NCBI RefSeq assembly: GCF_030704535.1
Contig: NC_081813.1
Location: 5,789,001 to 5,853,000, forward strand
DNA: 64,000 nt
Direction: 5' to 3'
Source of the DNA: Vitis vinifera
Lineage: Eukaryota > Streptophyta > Magnoliopsida > Vitales > Vitaceae
This document shows, in pieces, positions 37,601 to 48,995 of the stretch. Below the pieces are notes generated by a model. The model had not been told where the DNA came from. It ran no database searches and saw only the letters and a list, made by a program, of their open reading frames with translations. The translations under genes were made by a program, and so were the position numbers. Positions within the stretch are counted from its first letter, which is position 1, and every line of letters begins with the position of its first letter.

Positions 37601-40600
37601 ATTACTAAGTATTTGATGCAAACTGTTTCTAGACTATCATAACCATTTCATTTTGTCTGTGATTAAACATCATTAATGTGATAGTGCATCGATTTCTGAT
37701 TTTTTCCTTGGACATTTGTGCACTCTATGAATTTCCTAAATGCTTATAATTGTGTAGATTAAGTCTCCAACCAAGATGTGAAATAATATTACAGCTAACA
37801 CATGGTTGGGGCTTCTTAATAACATCTATGCTCACTATGTACAATGTTTTTTTTTTTTTTTTGATAAGCAAGCACAAAATGTATTAAAGGGCAAACCGCC
37901 AAAGGCATACAGGGAGTATACAAACGCAACCACACCCCAAAAAACGTAAAAGACGAGCAGCCTCAACGGCCCTTAAGTAGCCGCAAGCCACTCCAAAAAG
38001 ATTAAAAGCGAAGAGGACTCCTCTCCCATGTACACTCTAGCCCAACTCCACAAGTTACAAACAAAATAATTTTTGAGTTTCTGTATGTCTAAAGAACCCC
38101 CTCTAAAGGCTAATCTATTTCTCTCCTTCCCAACCGTCCAAAAAATACACACCGATATGGAATTCCAGATTTTTTTCCTCTTTTTCCCCACAAAGGAGCC
38201 CCTCCAACTAAGTAACACCTCTATGACCGTCTTTGGGAACACCCAATGAACCCCAAACAAGGCGAGGATAATATCCCAAAGAACCCTAGCCACTGTACAG
38301 TGTAAAAGAATGTGATTTACATTTTCCTCTTTACAACCACACAAAAAACAACAATTAGGAAGCTGCCACCCTCGTCTTTGGAGCCTATCCAACGTAAGGA
38401 TCTTCCCCCATGTAGCTTCCCAAGCAAAAAAGGCAGCTTTAGTAGGGACCTTGTCCACCCAAATGCATCTAACCGGGAAGTTGAGGGTGTTAGGAGCAGC
38501 CAGCAGGTTGTAAGCATGTCTGACTCCAAAAATACCTTGACCTCCACCTCTCCAAACCACCGAGTCCTCTTCTTGGGAGATCTTGACGTCCCTCAGCATG
38601 TTAAACAAAGCTCCTATTAAATCCAGCTCCCAATCATTTGAATCCCTAGCAAATCTGAGGTTCCAACCTCCTTGACCAAGGCTAGAGTCCCAAACCTCGC
38701 TGATTGTTGCATTTTTGTGCACCGCCAAAGCAAATAACTGAGGGAAAATTCTGGACAGCTCCTCATCACCACACCAGTGATCAGTCCAAAATTTTACCTT
38801 AGTCCCCTTGCCCACCTTAAACCTAATGTTATCCCAACACCAATTTGCCTCCTTCAAAATCTCCTTCCAAACCCCGACTCCAAAGGCCCCGCGAGCTTCA
38901 TTTGTCCGCCAACCAAGGCCTTCTTGACCATATTTCACCCCAATCACTTTCTTCCAAAGAATATCCTCTTCAAAGGCAAACCTCCAAATCCACTTGCTCA
39001 ATAAGGCTTTGTTAAGGAGATCAATCTTCCGTATACCAAGCCCTCCATTCTCCTTTTGAGTGCACACCACCTCCCAATTGATTAGATGTATTTTCCTTTC
39101 CATTCTCCCCCCTCCCCAAAGAAAGTCTCTTTGTAACTTTTCAAGCCTTTTCGCTACTAACTTGGGCATTCGAAAAAGGGACAATTGATAAATAGGAATG
39201 CTGGCCAAGGTGCTCTTGATGAGGGTGATTCTCCCGCCCTTAGACATGTATTGTCTTTTCCAAAGGGCTAATCTTCTCCTCATTCTTTCTTCCACCCCAT
39301 CCCACATAGAAATGGCCTTGTGATGGGCTCCAAGGGGTAGCCCCAGATAAACTGAGGGAAGAGCTCCCACTTTGCACCCAAGTTCCACTGCCATTTCCTC
39401 AATTTCTTCAACCTCCCCAATAGGGATTAGCTCGCTTTTAGCAAGGTTTATTCTTAGACCAGACGCCGCCTCAAACCAAGCCAAGATCCAGCTTAAAGAG
39501 GTTAGATACTCTTTCTTAGCTTCACAAAATATGATTGTGTCATCCGCAAAGAGTAGATGAGAGACCTCCATCACCAGCCTCCCTCTACCCCGAAGGCTGC
39601 ACCCTAAGACGAACCCCCCCCCCCCAACAGCCCTTCTTATGAGTGCACTTAGCACTTCCATACCCAGGACAAAGAGATAGGGAGATAGAGGATCACCCTG
39701 ACGCAGCCCCTTGGAACTTGAGAAAAAGCCTGCCGGTACCCCATTTACCAGGATAGAAAATTTGGCAGTTGAAATGCACCATCAAATCCACTCCATCCAC
39801 CGAGTCCCAAATCTCATCTTTTGTAAGACCTTCATAAGGAAGTTCCAGTTGATGCTGTCATAGGCTTTTTCAATGTCCAATTTGCAGATCAGCCCCTTCT
39901 CCTTACGCTTGTGCCAGAAGTCGATCACCTCATTAGCTATAAGAGAGGCATCCAAAATCTGTCTCCCCCTCACAAAGGCGTTCTGGTCCATTGCAACCAC
40001 CTTTCCAAGGACCTTCTTCAATCTATTTGCCAACACCTTGGCCACGAGTTTGTACAGACCCCCTAACAGGCTAATAGGCTGAAACTCCCCAAGATCCTCC
40101 ACTCCCCCTTTCTTAGGAATAAGAACCAAGAAAGTGGTGTTGAGACTTTTGGCAAAAGATTTTTGCACAAAGAACTCCTTGAATAGATCCATGATCTCCT
40201 CCTTCACAAAATCCCAACATGTTTGCCAAAAAGCCCCTGTAAACCCGTCTGGTCCAGGAGCTTTGTCTCCATTCATGTCCATCAAAGCAGAGTGGATCTC
40301 TTCCACAGTGAAAGGCACCTCCAAGCCTTCAGCTTCACAGGAGTTTAGGCATGGGAGGTGCAGCCCCTCAATATCCGCTCTCCAACTTGGCTCTTCAGTG
40401 AGAAGTTGCTGGAAATTTTGCACAATCCCCTCCCTTACCTCCTGCTCCTCAACCCTCCACACCCCATTGATTTTGATTCTGTCTAGGGAGTTGTTTCTAC
40501 GATGGGCATTGGCCATCCGATGGAAGAAACCTGTGTTTTTGTCCCCTTCCTTCAACCACAACTCCCTTGACACTTGTCTTCAGTGGGTTTCTTCCAGAAG

Positions 40601-43600
40601 AACCCACTTCTTGAAGGTTTCCTTAGCTTCCTTTTTCATTTCCGTTTCGCTTACTGACAGGCTCCTTTCACTTTCCACCCTATCCCAGAACTCAACCTGC
40701 TGGAGAGCCAAGTTCTTGTTAACTTCTAGTCTGCCAAACACCTCCCTATTCCACTCTTTGATTTTCTGCTTCATCACCTTCAGCTTAGAGGCCAATCTAA
40801 AACTGGCCTTCCCCCTCACCACAGTCCCCTGCCACCATTCCCGAAGAAGGTCCTTAAAGCCATCTACTTTCAGCCACATATTTTCAAACCTAAACGGAGA
40901 TGGGCCTCGTCTTAACCCTCCACCCTTCAGCATAATAGGAAAGTGATCAGATGTGGGCCTCGGCAGCCTGCATTGAACAACCCCACAAAATTTATCCAGC
41001 CAGCTCTGGGTCACAAGGAATCTATCCAATCTTGCCCACGCTTGGTTATTCCTACCCCCACTCCATGAGAACACACCACCTTGCAGCGGAAGATCTAGAA
41101 GCTCTAATTCATCTACAACCTGGGCGAATCTTCTCATTGCACCACTTATCCTTCCCTGGCTGCTCCTTTCTCTTTGGGATAGAATGACATTAAAATCACC
41201 CCCTATACACCACGGGTCACTCCAGATGCCTCTAATTGCCCCTAACTCTTCCCAAAAAGCTTCCCTATCCTCTCTAGAAAACGGCCCATAAACACCTGTG
41301 AAATTCCAGACGAACCCATCCTCCACATTCCCGAGTCTACAGGAAATAGAGAACTAACCCACCTCCATCTCAATCACTTCCAAGGTTCTTTTATCCCAAC
41401 AAATCAACACACCACCCGCAGAGCCATGAGCATCCAAAGCACCCCAGTCCAGGAACCTCCCAGAGCCTAGACTCCTTACCACTCCCTTAGCCATTGATGA
41501 AATTTTTGTCTCCTGGAGACAAAACAAGTCCACCCTTTGACTCCTAATCATGGCCTTAATCACCTTTCTTTTGGAGCTATCATTAGCTCCCCGCACGTTC
41601 CAAATTAGCAGTCTTAACTTCATTAGACTTCCAACATCTGATCCCCTCTTTCTTGCATACCATTCTTCAGCTTCTTCCCCATTTCGTAATTAATGGAGCA
41701 TTATAATCTTTTCAGCTCTCGTTCAAACTTCGATTTGTCCAGAAGAATTTTACTATGGACTTTTTCCCTCCTTTTTTTGATTTTAACCAAAAAGTCCAAG
41801 ATGTCCTTCTCCAAGCCTTTTGTCGAAAACCCCAGAAATTTGCTGAATCTGGCCAATTCACTATCTTCCTAATCAACCTCCTCCCATCCTTTGTCTTCCT
41901 GTGGGACTGTACGGATCAAACGTAGCTCCTCTCCACCTCCTCCATTACTGCCATTGCTAGCCTCCATCAACTCCCAATTGGCTACTGCCCCTTGCTCCAT
42001 AGACCCTAGTCCATTGACAATGCAGCACTGAGGTTCTCTCTGGGCTACCTCCCAACCAACCCCAGAGAAGTCGTAATACCCCAAAGGAGTCCGACCAGAA
42101 AAAGGAGGAGAGGAAGAGAAAGCAACAGGGACCAATAATCCACCAAGACTAGAAGTGTTTCCATACCTCTGAGCTTCTTCCATTAAGGCACCGTCAGTCT
42201 TTGGACTCTCCACAAGGCATGGTTCCTCCATCTCCTCCTTGCTCTTCAACCAGAAAGAGGAAATGCCTGCATCTGGCCCTTTCAGCAGACGTGGGCCAAT
42301 CCAACCCAAATGACAAGCCTCACTAGAAGGGCCTAATTCTTTATAATCCAGCCCAGACACCACTAGCAGCATTATGGGCTTGGCCCGTTCCGAATCCTCC
42401 CTAGGCAGCAGCCCAACGGAAGGTGATCCAGTACAGAACAGCCCAGTTGATCCACCACGCGACGGCCCAACCTCGAGAACAGTTGGATCAGGCCCAGAAG
42501 GCCTAGAAACCAAGTCAGTGCTCCAAAGGGATTTAGCGGGGCCCCTCTCGTTCAGCCCACCCAAACGGGGATCCACCAGTTGCCCCGGCCCACAAAACTG
42601 TCCCCACGTCCCATCTACCAGCTGCTTCAGTGCCTCGATCCTAGTGACACCCCCCATCTCCATCACGCGCTTATTCGCGCATGCACGAGCCTCACCCCCA
42701 ACCTCGACTGCTGCTGCATTCTTCACCCCTGCCGGCCCTACCTTCAAGACCGGCCTGACCTCCCACCAGAGGGTTAGCGCGTAGCACACGTCTTCAATCC
42801 AAACTTCCACCACATTGGGTAGTTCTTCTCCGTTCGTCTTTACCAGGATCCGCACCCACTGTAGCTCTTCTAGCTTCTCTGTTTGGGAATCGATTGCAAG
42901 GAACCCCCCACACTCCTCACCAATCCTTCTCAGGATGGCCTGATCCCAAAGGGAGACAGGGAGACCCACGATTCTCACCCATGCCTCACGCCTTTTTTCC
43001 CCTTCCAGCATGCACCCCGTCTCGGGCCTCCATTCTTCCAGACGGAGAGAAATCCCCTTTACCGTAATGCTTCTGAGACTTAGGACTCTCTTCGCTTCTT
43101 CCAATCTTTCAAACTCTAGCAGAATCTTTCCCCTCTCTAGTTTTGCAATGCCCAAATTCCCCTTCAGGTCCCAAGCTTTCGCCAAGAGAGTCTCCCATGT
43201 CTTCAGGTCATCCCCTCTCCCAGATTTAGGGTTCCAAGACCCAACCAAACAATGACCCAGTTTTTCCAAGTTTCTACTTATCTCCTTGTCTCTAACCACC
43301 ACCTTAATCGCTGCACGACGATCTTTCCTCATCGGCTGTTTGATCACCTCCGCAAAGGTTTTCGTCGTGATAGGCTTCAACAGCATCGCCTCATTCTTCT
43401 TGCCCTCATGCCCTTTCTTATCAATACCCAGACGCCTTAGCGACTCTACCATTGAAGTCCAGCCCCCCACTGCACCTCTCCCTTTGGGGATAAAAATACT
43501 GGCATTTTTGTTCTCCATATCCACCACTTCTAATCTGATATAGCACCCGCCTCTGTTTTCATCGCGCACCATGGAATAGGCCCTTCCATTTTCCTTCAAG

Positions 43601-46531
43601 CTTCTTCTCCATTTTCCCTCGCTAGTGTCCTTACAGCAATGGACCAGACCTTCCAGAAAAAACCCTAGGCTCTCTATGTACCATGTTGAACCTCCTTTTC
43701 TATGTTCATATTTTCTTTCATGTTTGTATTGTGAGAAGTTACTATGTCTATTTGTTTCCTCATTTAATCATATTCTTTGGTTTATGAATGAGCAGCAAGA
43801 CAATAATATGAAATAAGGAGTGAGTGAGTTAAAAGTGGCACCTTTTGGGGACTAGATGAGGGAAAGTAGTCCAAGATAGGTTATCCATGTGCAATATAGG
43901 TCAAGTAATTGACTGGCACAGATGAATGATCTGATTCAAAAGGAGCCAAAGGGACGGGAGGAAGCACTAAAATAATGTGGATTTAGGGATTGAGAATGGA
44001 CATAACTGCTGAGGATTTGAAAGGAAGAGTACACTCTAGATTGAGCTAAATGGTATAAAAAAAAAAAAAAAAAAAAATCTAACTCATGCAAATGGCCTTG
44101 TATTTGTTGAGATTAAAGCTCTCTTGATTGAGTTGAGTTGAGTTGTAAACCATTAACTTCTGTTCTGAGATAACCATCAGTGCCTCTTATAGATTTTAAA
44201 ATAAGCATCTGAGCTCTTCGGTACACTCTAGATTGAGCTAAATGGTATTAAAAAAAAAAATCCAACTCATGCAAATGGCCTGTATTTGTTGAGATTAAAG
44301 CTCCCTTGATTGAGTTGAGTTGAGTTGTGCTTGGTAAATCATTAACTTTTGTTCTAAGGTAATCATCAATGCCTCTAATAGATTTTAAAATAAGCATCTG
44401 AGAGATTATACTTGTCTAGATTTTATAGGATCTGTTGCAAAAGTCTCTTTTAAACTACAGCTGTCCAATGTTTTACACAGAATGTTAGTATTTTTTTTTA
44501 TAGGAAATGACAAAGGTATATATTGATAAAAAGGGAAGTACAAGAGAAGGATGAGGAATCCTCCCACCAAAGAAAAACAAAACTACAAGGAAACAAATGC
44601 GAGAAAATACAAAGTAGATACAAACAACTGCTCTAAGTTAGGCCAACCCATTCGAGTTACACGCCGCTAACCAATCAAGGTGTATCACATTAAGGGGAAT
44701 CCCCTTAAAAACCTTAGAACAAAAAGCCCAAAGAGAAGCAAGGAAATGAATCATGTCCCAAAGGTTCTCTAAATTCCTTGTTTTATCCTCAAAAATCCTT
44801 ACATTTCTTTCCCGCCACACCACCCATAATAAAGCGATACACGCAGCTTGCCATAAGACAATCCCTCTCTTAGAAGATCCAAAACCATTAAAATTGGTAG
44901 ATAGCATGTCAAAAATGCTCCTAGAATATTAGTATTTTTCTCCTTCTTCTTCTTCTTATTATTACTATTATTATTATTTTCTTTTTAATAGGCAAATGAG
45001 AAATTAGATTAAGTGGAAGAGATGAGCAGCAACCCCTCTGTCCTCTCTTTCTTTCATTCCATTCACCAAGGAAAAGCTTAGAAGCTTCTCAATGTTTAAG
45101 TATGTCTTACTCAAAGTAGTAGGTTAAGTGGTTTTATAATTCAATTTTGGAAACCTTGTGTTAACTTTTTTGTTTTTTATGGAATTATTATTGAAGAAAT
45201 TTTTATATTCCTCAGAAATTGTTCTCACCTGCTTGCTATTTTCAATTGGTTATCTGTGTCCGTGGTTGATTGTTCACATATAATATTTGTCAGCCTCACT
45301 GGGATTTGTAGGCTCTTAATTTCTCTTTCTTTTTAATGCATCCACTTCTATTCTAACTTGTCCAAAATAGTAAATAGATACTGAATTGAGTTAATTTATG
45401 TATTGGAATTATGTATTTCACAGGTATTGCTGCGTAGGTTTCAAATAACCCACAATCTCTCTTTGGATGGAGTTCTTGATGTCTTGAACTCAAAGAATAT
45501 GACAGAAGCTGGGCCTCTGGATTTAATTGATGATGATAATAGCGATGTAGAAGAAGGCATTGATAAACAAACACGGGGAAAGTTAGGTTATGATTTACCT
45601 GGATCCATGCCTAATCATGGTCGGCCTGTTATCCGAACAAAATGCCTGAGAATTGCACCGACTGGCCGGGGTTGGGCAGCTGCAACAACAGAGGGTGTTC
45701 TAGTTTATTCAATGGATGAATCATTTATCTTTGATCCTACTGATCTTGATATAGATGTTACACCAGAGGTAATTTTAAAAAAGAAAAAAAAAATGGAATT
45801 TTACAACCAACACCCATTTCCTGTGTTGACTATAGTTTAATTCTGGGAATTTAGATCATAATAGGGCAAAGTACTTATCAAAAAAAAGAAAAATCATAAT
45901 AGGGCAAAGTGTTTTTTTCTCCATCAAATATGGCTTACTGACAGAAATTTAGATCATAATGAAGCATACAGTTTATTTCACAATTAATTAGCGTGTAACT
46001 TAGTGAATCTTGTTGTACAGGCAGTTGATGCAGCTCTAAGTGAAGGTCAACCCAGCAGAGCTTTAATTCTCAGCCTCCGTTTAAATGAAGATACTCTAAT
46101 TAAAAAATGCATTTTTGCTGTCAGTCCTGTAGATATACCAGCTGTTGCTTCATCGGTTCCTTTGAGATATTTGCAGAGGTTGATTGAGGCATTCGCGGAT
46201 CTTCTAGAAAGCTGCCCCTACTTGGAATTTATCCTTCGATGGTGTCAGGTATTTTACATCACTTCAATTTTTTAAAACTTTATATCATCTTAGATGCAAC
46301 CAGGGTAAAACATATTTTAGCGTAGCCTGATCTCATCCTTGGGTTGTCATTATTTTGCAGGAACTCTGTAAAGCCCATGGTCACTCCATTCAACAGAATT
46401 CCAGAAATCTGCTTCCTTCTCTAAAATCCTTGCAGAAGGCCATGGCCAGATTGCATCAGGATTTGGCAGATACATGTTCTTCCAATGAATATTTACTAAG
46501 ATATTTATGTACTACTGGCACCAAAAAATGA
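34604..46531 (+). CDS. PWP2: PWP2 (periodic tryptophan protein 2, UTP-B component of the SSU processome)
   Basis: A nucleolar WD40 protein of the UTP-B complex, which binds U3 snoRNP and pre-rRNA 5' ETS during 18S rRNA maturation. Coding exons are 34604-35848, 36484-36735, 36828-36920, 37148-37519, 45424-45768, 46021-46248 and 46361-46531. Every intron is GT-AG in phase 0, giving 901 aa, the normal family length. Tandem WD40 blades are visible from [41 protein letters not shown] and DGQIHFWD, forming two beta-propellers (about 1-650). A basic patch RVKKRKG (about 266) may be a nuclear signal. An acidic linker DDDNSDVEE is at about 690-698, and the last 130 residues are the helical Utp12-type domain ([12 protein letters not shown] ... 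[14 protein letters not shown]). The start [16 protein letters not shown] fits the family. The fourth coding intron (37520-45423) is swollen by an antisense LINE, a second LINE fragment and a tandem duplication. No coding damage is seen. Confidence 0.96.
37973..41623 (-). pseudogene. LINE ORF2 (AP endonuclease plus reverse transcriptase) with three in-frame stops
   Basis: One continuous frame of 1217 codons including the stop is interrupted only by three nonsense codons: TAG at about 41351-41353, TGA at about 40577-40579 and TGA at about 39779-39781. All segments on either side are in the same frame, so there is no frameshift. The endonuclease shows LIWNVRG, CLQETK, GGDFN, LDR and TSDHFP. The reverse transcriptase shows [11 protein letters not shown], the finger/palm blocks, and the catalytic [11 protein letters not shown]. 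The C-terminus has the zf-RVT region [14 protein letters not shown] with CFLCGC. As it stands the element cannot make a complete ORF2 protein, so it is non-autonomous now. Similar fragments at 2.9-3.9, 44.5-44.9 and 52.1-52.5 kb belong to related LINEs. Confidence 0.93.
41869..43599 (-). CDS. LINE ORF1 protein (DUF4283-type, RNA-binding/gag-like)
   Basis: An uninterrupted frame of 576 codons lies in the 5' half of the LINE. Residues about 110-290 match the DUF4283 pattern of plant LINE ORF1 proteins: [20 protein letters not shown], then [12 protein letters not shown], then [18 protein letters not shown] and [12 protein letters not shown]. The later half is Gly/Ser/Pro-rich and low in conserved motifs; I do not see a CCHC zinc knuckle. 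The product is expected to coat the LINE RNA. It ends about 245 bases upstream of ORF2, which lies in the same direction. The ATG at 43599 follows only about 70 bases of leader, so an upstream in-frame start is possible. Confidence 0.8.
   Translation of the reverse strand: MKENGRAYSMVRDENRGGCYIRLEVVDMENKNASIFIPKGRGAVGGWTSMVESLRRLGIDKKGHEGKKNEAMLLKPITTKTFAEVIKQPMRKDRRAAIKVVVRDKEISRNLEKLGHCLVGSWNPKSGRGDDLKTWETLLAKAWDLKGNLGIAKLERGKILLEFERLEEAKRVLSLRSITVKGISLRLEEWRPETGCMLEGEKRREAWVRIVGLPVSLWDQAILRRIGEECGGFLAIDSQTEKLEELQWVRILVKTNGEELPNVVEVWIEDVCYALTLWWEVRPVLKVGPAGVKNAAAVEVGGEARACANKRVMEMGGVTRIEALKQLVDGTWGQFCGPGQLVDPRLGGLNERGPAKSLWSTDLVSRPSGPDPTVLEVGPSRGGSTGLFCTGSPSVGLLPREDSERAKPIMLLVVSGLDYKELGPSSEACHLGWIGPRLLKGPDAGISSFWLKSKEEMEEPCLVESPKTDGALMEEAQRYGNTSSLGGLLVPVAFSSSPPFSGRTPLGYYDFSGVGWEVAQREPQCCIVNGLGSMEQGAVANWELMEASNGSNGGGGEELRLIRTVPQEDKGWEEVD
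44029..44402. repeat. Tandem duplication of about 190 bp in the PWP2 intron
   Basis: Copies at 44029-44213 and 44221-44402 both begin GTACACTCTAGATTGAGCTA and end ATAAGCATCTGAG. They differ by A-run length (21 versus 10), a 7-bp insertion (GCTTGGT) in the second and several substitutions. Each contains the short direct repeat TTGAGTTGAGTTGAGTTG. Confidence 0.92.
44496..44922 (-). mobile_element. 5'-truncated LINE fragment with target duplication
   Basis: The minus strand encodes [14 protein letters not shown] and a terminal HLDWLAACN, the C-terminal end of plant LINE ORF2. A short poly(A) appears as a T9 run at 44491-44499. The 17-bp repeats AGAATGTTAGTATTTTT (44479-44495) and AGAATATTAGTATTTTT (44923-44939) differ at one base and form the target duplication. 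At about 430 bp this is a classic 5'-truncated LINE insertion, antisense to PWP2. Confidence 0.9.
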
Positions 46532-48995
46532 TGGGCAAGGCATCAATTCATAGCACTTTTATAAGGTTTGCTAGCTATATCAAATCTGCATTGAAAGTTT
46601 TCTATCATTCACTTAGGCGAATAGCTGCATTTATGACACTTTTGAATAATAATTATTTGCTGTCTTTCTGCATTTACCTTCTGTGTCTCGGGAGAAAATA
46701 GTAATTTGAAGAGTCAAAAAGTTATTAGTGCAACATGAAGTGGCTGTATAGTGGCAGATGTCTTTTGGAGAATGTTAAATATTGCATCAGAAGCTGTTGC
46801 TTCTACATGAGAACTAGGTAGTTTATTTGTACAAGATGAACATGGTTCAATTTCTGTGGTTTGTGAATGTCAAATTTTGCATGAAAAGATGGTTCTGTAC
46901 AGGAACTGGTGAATGTATTTCTACAAGATGAATATGGGTCAAAATTTGGTTGTTTAAGTGAATATGGGGCTACTTAGGGCCTGACAAGACGAGCAGATTG
47001 TTCTGCTCGATAGGATGCATCAGCTGAAGTTTAAGGTACTCAGTCCAAGCCTACCCTTGGGAATTGGCAGAAGTGAACAGTGTCTATGTCACCATGCAAA
47101 ACAAAACTTTGTGCATCATTGTAGGAGCCCAATGTGAAGTAAAGATGCAATCCACCTAGCTGAAGGTGGGGTTAAGCCAGTTTGGTCCAGGCACTGTATT
47201 GGTTCTAAGTAGCCTGGAAATTGCACTTCAGTGTCCTTACTTGGCTTGATGGTTTCAAAGCTATTCAATGAACTTTTCTATCATATCGAGTGATGTTTCT
47301 CAATACAGATGAGATGGGGCAAGATTTAAGAGTATTATTTTTCAGTAATTATCTAGAGATATAATCCTTGGATATCTAGGCCTTCCATTATCTCAAGACT
47401 CATGCCCTAATTAGCGAGATATTATATAGATTAGGCAGGTCTTTAAGACTGTCATATCATGCATAATTCTTGGAATTTTGTATTTGTCTATTTTCTTTAT
47501 CTCAATATTTTGAAGATTTCCTTTTGTATTGTATTTTAAGTCACAAAATATACATGTATTTTTCAAATTGAAAATGTATGAAATATATGCAAAAACTCTC
47601 TTATGTTTAAGGGAATGAAACATGTCAAATGCTGCAGTATCACACTCAGGAAATTATTCAACTCATTCATTGTATTGTATCTTGTTAAAAATATTGTATG
47701 TCAAAATCTGTTAATTCATAGAATGTATGCAAGATCCAAAATGATCTGAAATCATTACTTTTCCAACATTTGTTCTGCTATGTTCTGAACTGTTGTATTA
47801 TTAAATATAATAAGCATAATAGTAGTTTGAAAGAAATGATTCGGCACTGTTCAAATTAATTTAGAAAATGGTTAACAGCAACGTGGCATGCGTGTGATGA
47901 CATCTAGTATTCTTCTGTTGTTATTCATGACTTATTAGCATAGAAGTGCCCCTGAGTTTTACCATTAATAAATGTTACAATGAACCAGTATTTCTCAGAT
48001 AGTGTTTTTTGTGCAGGATGTGGCCTTACAGCACAACTGGTGGGTGATATCGGTTTATACTTGCATAATCTTCAAGTCTTGCATGTATTGCAGCCTGGAC
48101 AATGGTATCAGCAGGAGTTTGAGATGTTGTATAAGTCACAACAAGGGTCTGAGACTTAAGATCAATGGCTGCTAAAGTGGTGGGCAATCAGGTGGAAACT
48201 GTTATCCAGGTTCATTTTTGTTTCGAGGGCATCCCCTGGTTGGAAAAGGCGGGCATCATCTTCCTGTGCTGTTTGTTATTTTACACCCTTGTTTTTAAAA
48301 ATTAAGGTTAAGAGGTATTGCACATGCCTGACAATGGCAAATTTTGCTTTCTGACCTCTCATAGCACATGTATGCCTGAAAGTGGCAAATTTTGTTTTGA
48401 GTGTAACATTAATAGTGTTGCTAATTTATTTTATTCAGAATTGATCGTGTAGGGATGATTCGAAACAAAAGGAAGAAATACTTGATTTAAATTGCATTCA
48501 CTTGTTTGTTTAATTAACTCCAAGCAAAATCTGGCTTTAGCGCTTTAGTTAGTTATTGAGCAAACGATGAATTGGAATGGAGCTCTGTTGAAGCTCTCTA
48601 CTTTCTTGGTATCATTGAGGGCCACAAAGCAGGTGCACATGGGGTAAGGCTGGGCATATTTTTTAATCATCCCACCTCTTAGAAAAGAGTGACACCCTGT
48701 GTGACTGTAACCGGGGGAAAACTGCATCATGCTCTCTCCCAATTATTGTGGTACCACTGTTCATTATTCAAAGATGACAAGCCAGAAAATTTCCACATAA
48801 CTTTGTAACTAAAAGTCTAAAACCATGACTGCTTAATAATACATTTATTATTGTAAACTGTTTTGACATTTCAAAGCTCATCAACCCCATTTAGAATTTA
48901 GCACAAAGCCCTTGTGTCTCACCATTTTGCAGCACCAAGAGAAAAAGACAAAAAGAATTTAACAATCTCATTAATCAGTATCTAACAACAGTAAC
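46532..48995. other. Intergenic region between convergent PWP2 and GRXS15 genes
   Basis: This holds the 3' UTRs of both genes. I see no coding sequence; several ATTAAT/AATAAT-type poly(A) signals are present but none is decisive. The stretch around 48018-48240 is less AT-rich and could belong to an extended PWP2 3' UTR or an unrecognised non-coding transcript. Confidence 0.5.

Larger units (their letters stand above)
37849..43670 (-). mobile_element. Near-full-length L1-type LINE inside a PWP2 intron
   Basis: The element reads on the minus strand, antisense to PWP2. It has an ORF1 protein, an ORF2 with endonuclease and reverse transcriptase, and a 3' poly(A) tail seen as a T16 run at 37847-37862. 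Flanking 17-bp direct repeats TCACTATGTACAATGTT (37832-37848) and TCTCTATGTACCATGTT (43671-43687) differ at two positions and are the target-site duplication. The total length of about 5.8 kb is typical for complete plant LINEs. The intact ends, nearly matching target duplications and few coding defects indicate a fairly recent insertion. Confidence 0.95.

Noticed and set aside
40134..40946. 270-residue open frame, plus strand
   Set aside because: It is the antisense shadow of LINE ORF2, which is clearly coding on the minus strand.
48018..48240. Possible extra PWP2 exon or small gene
   Set aside because: PWP2 ends in a good stop at 46531 at the expected family length, and no conserved protein is visible here.
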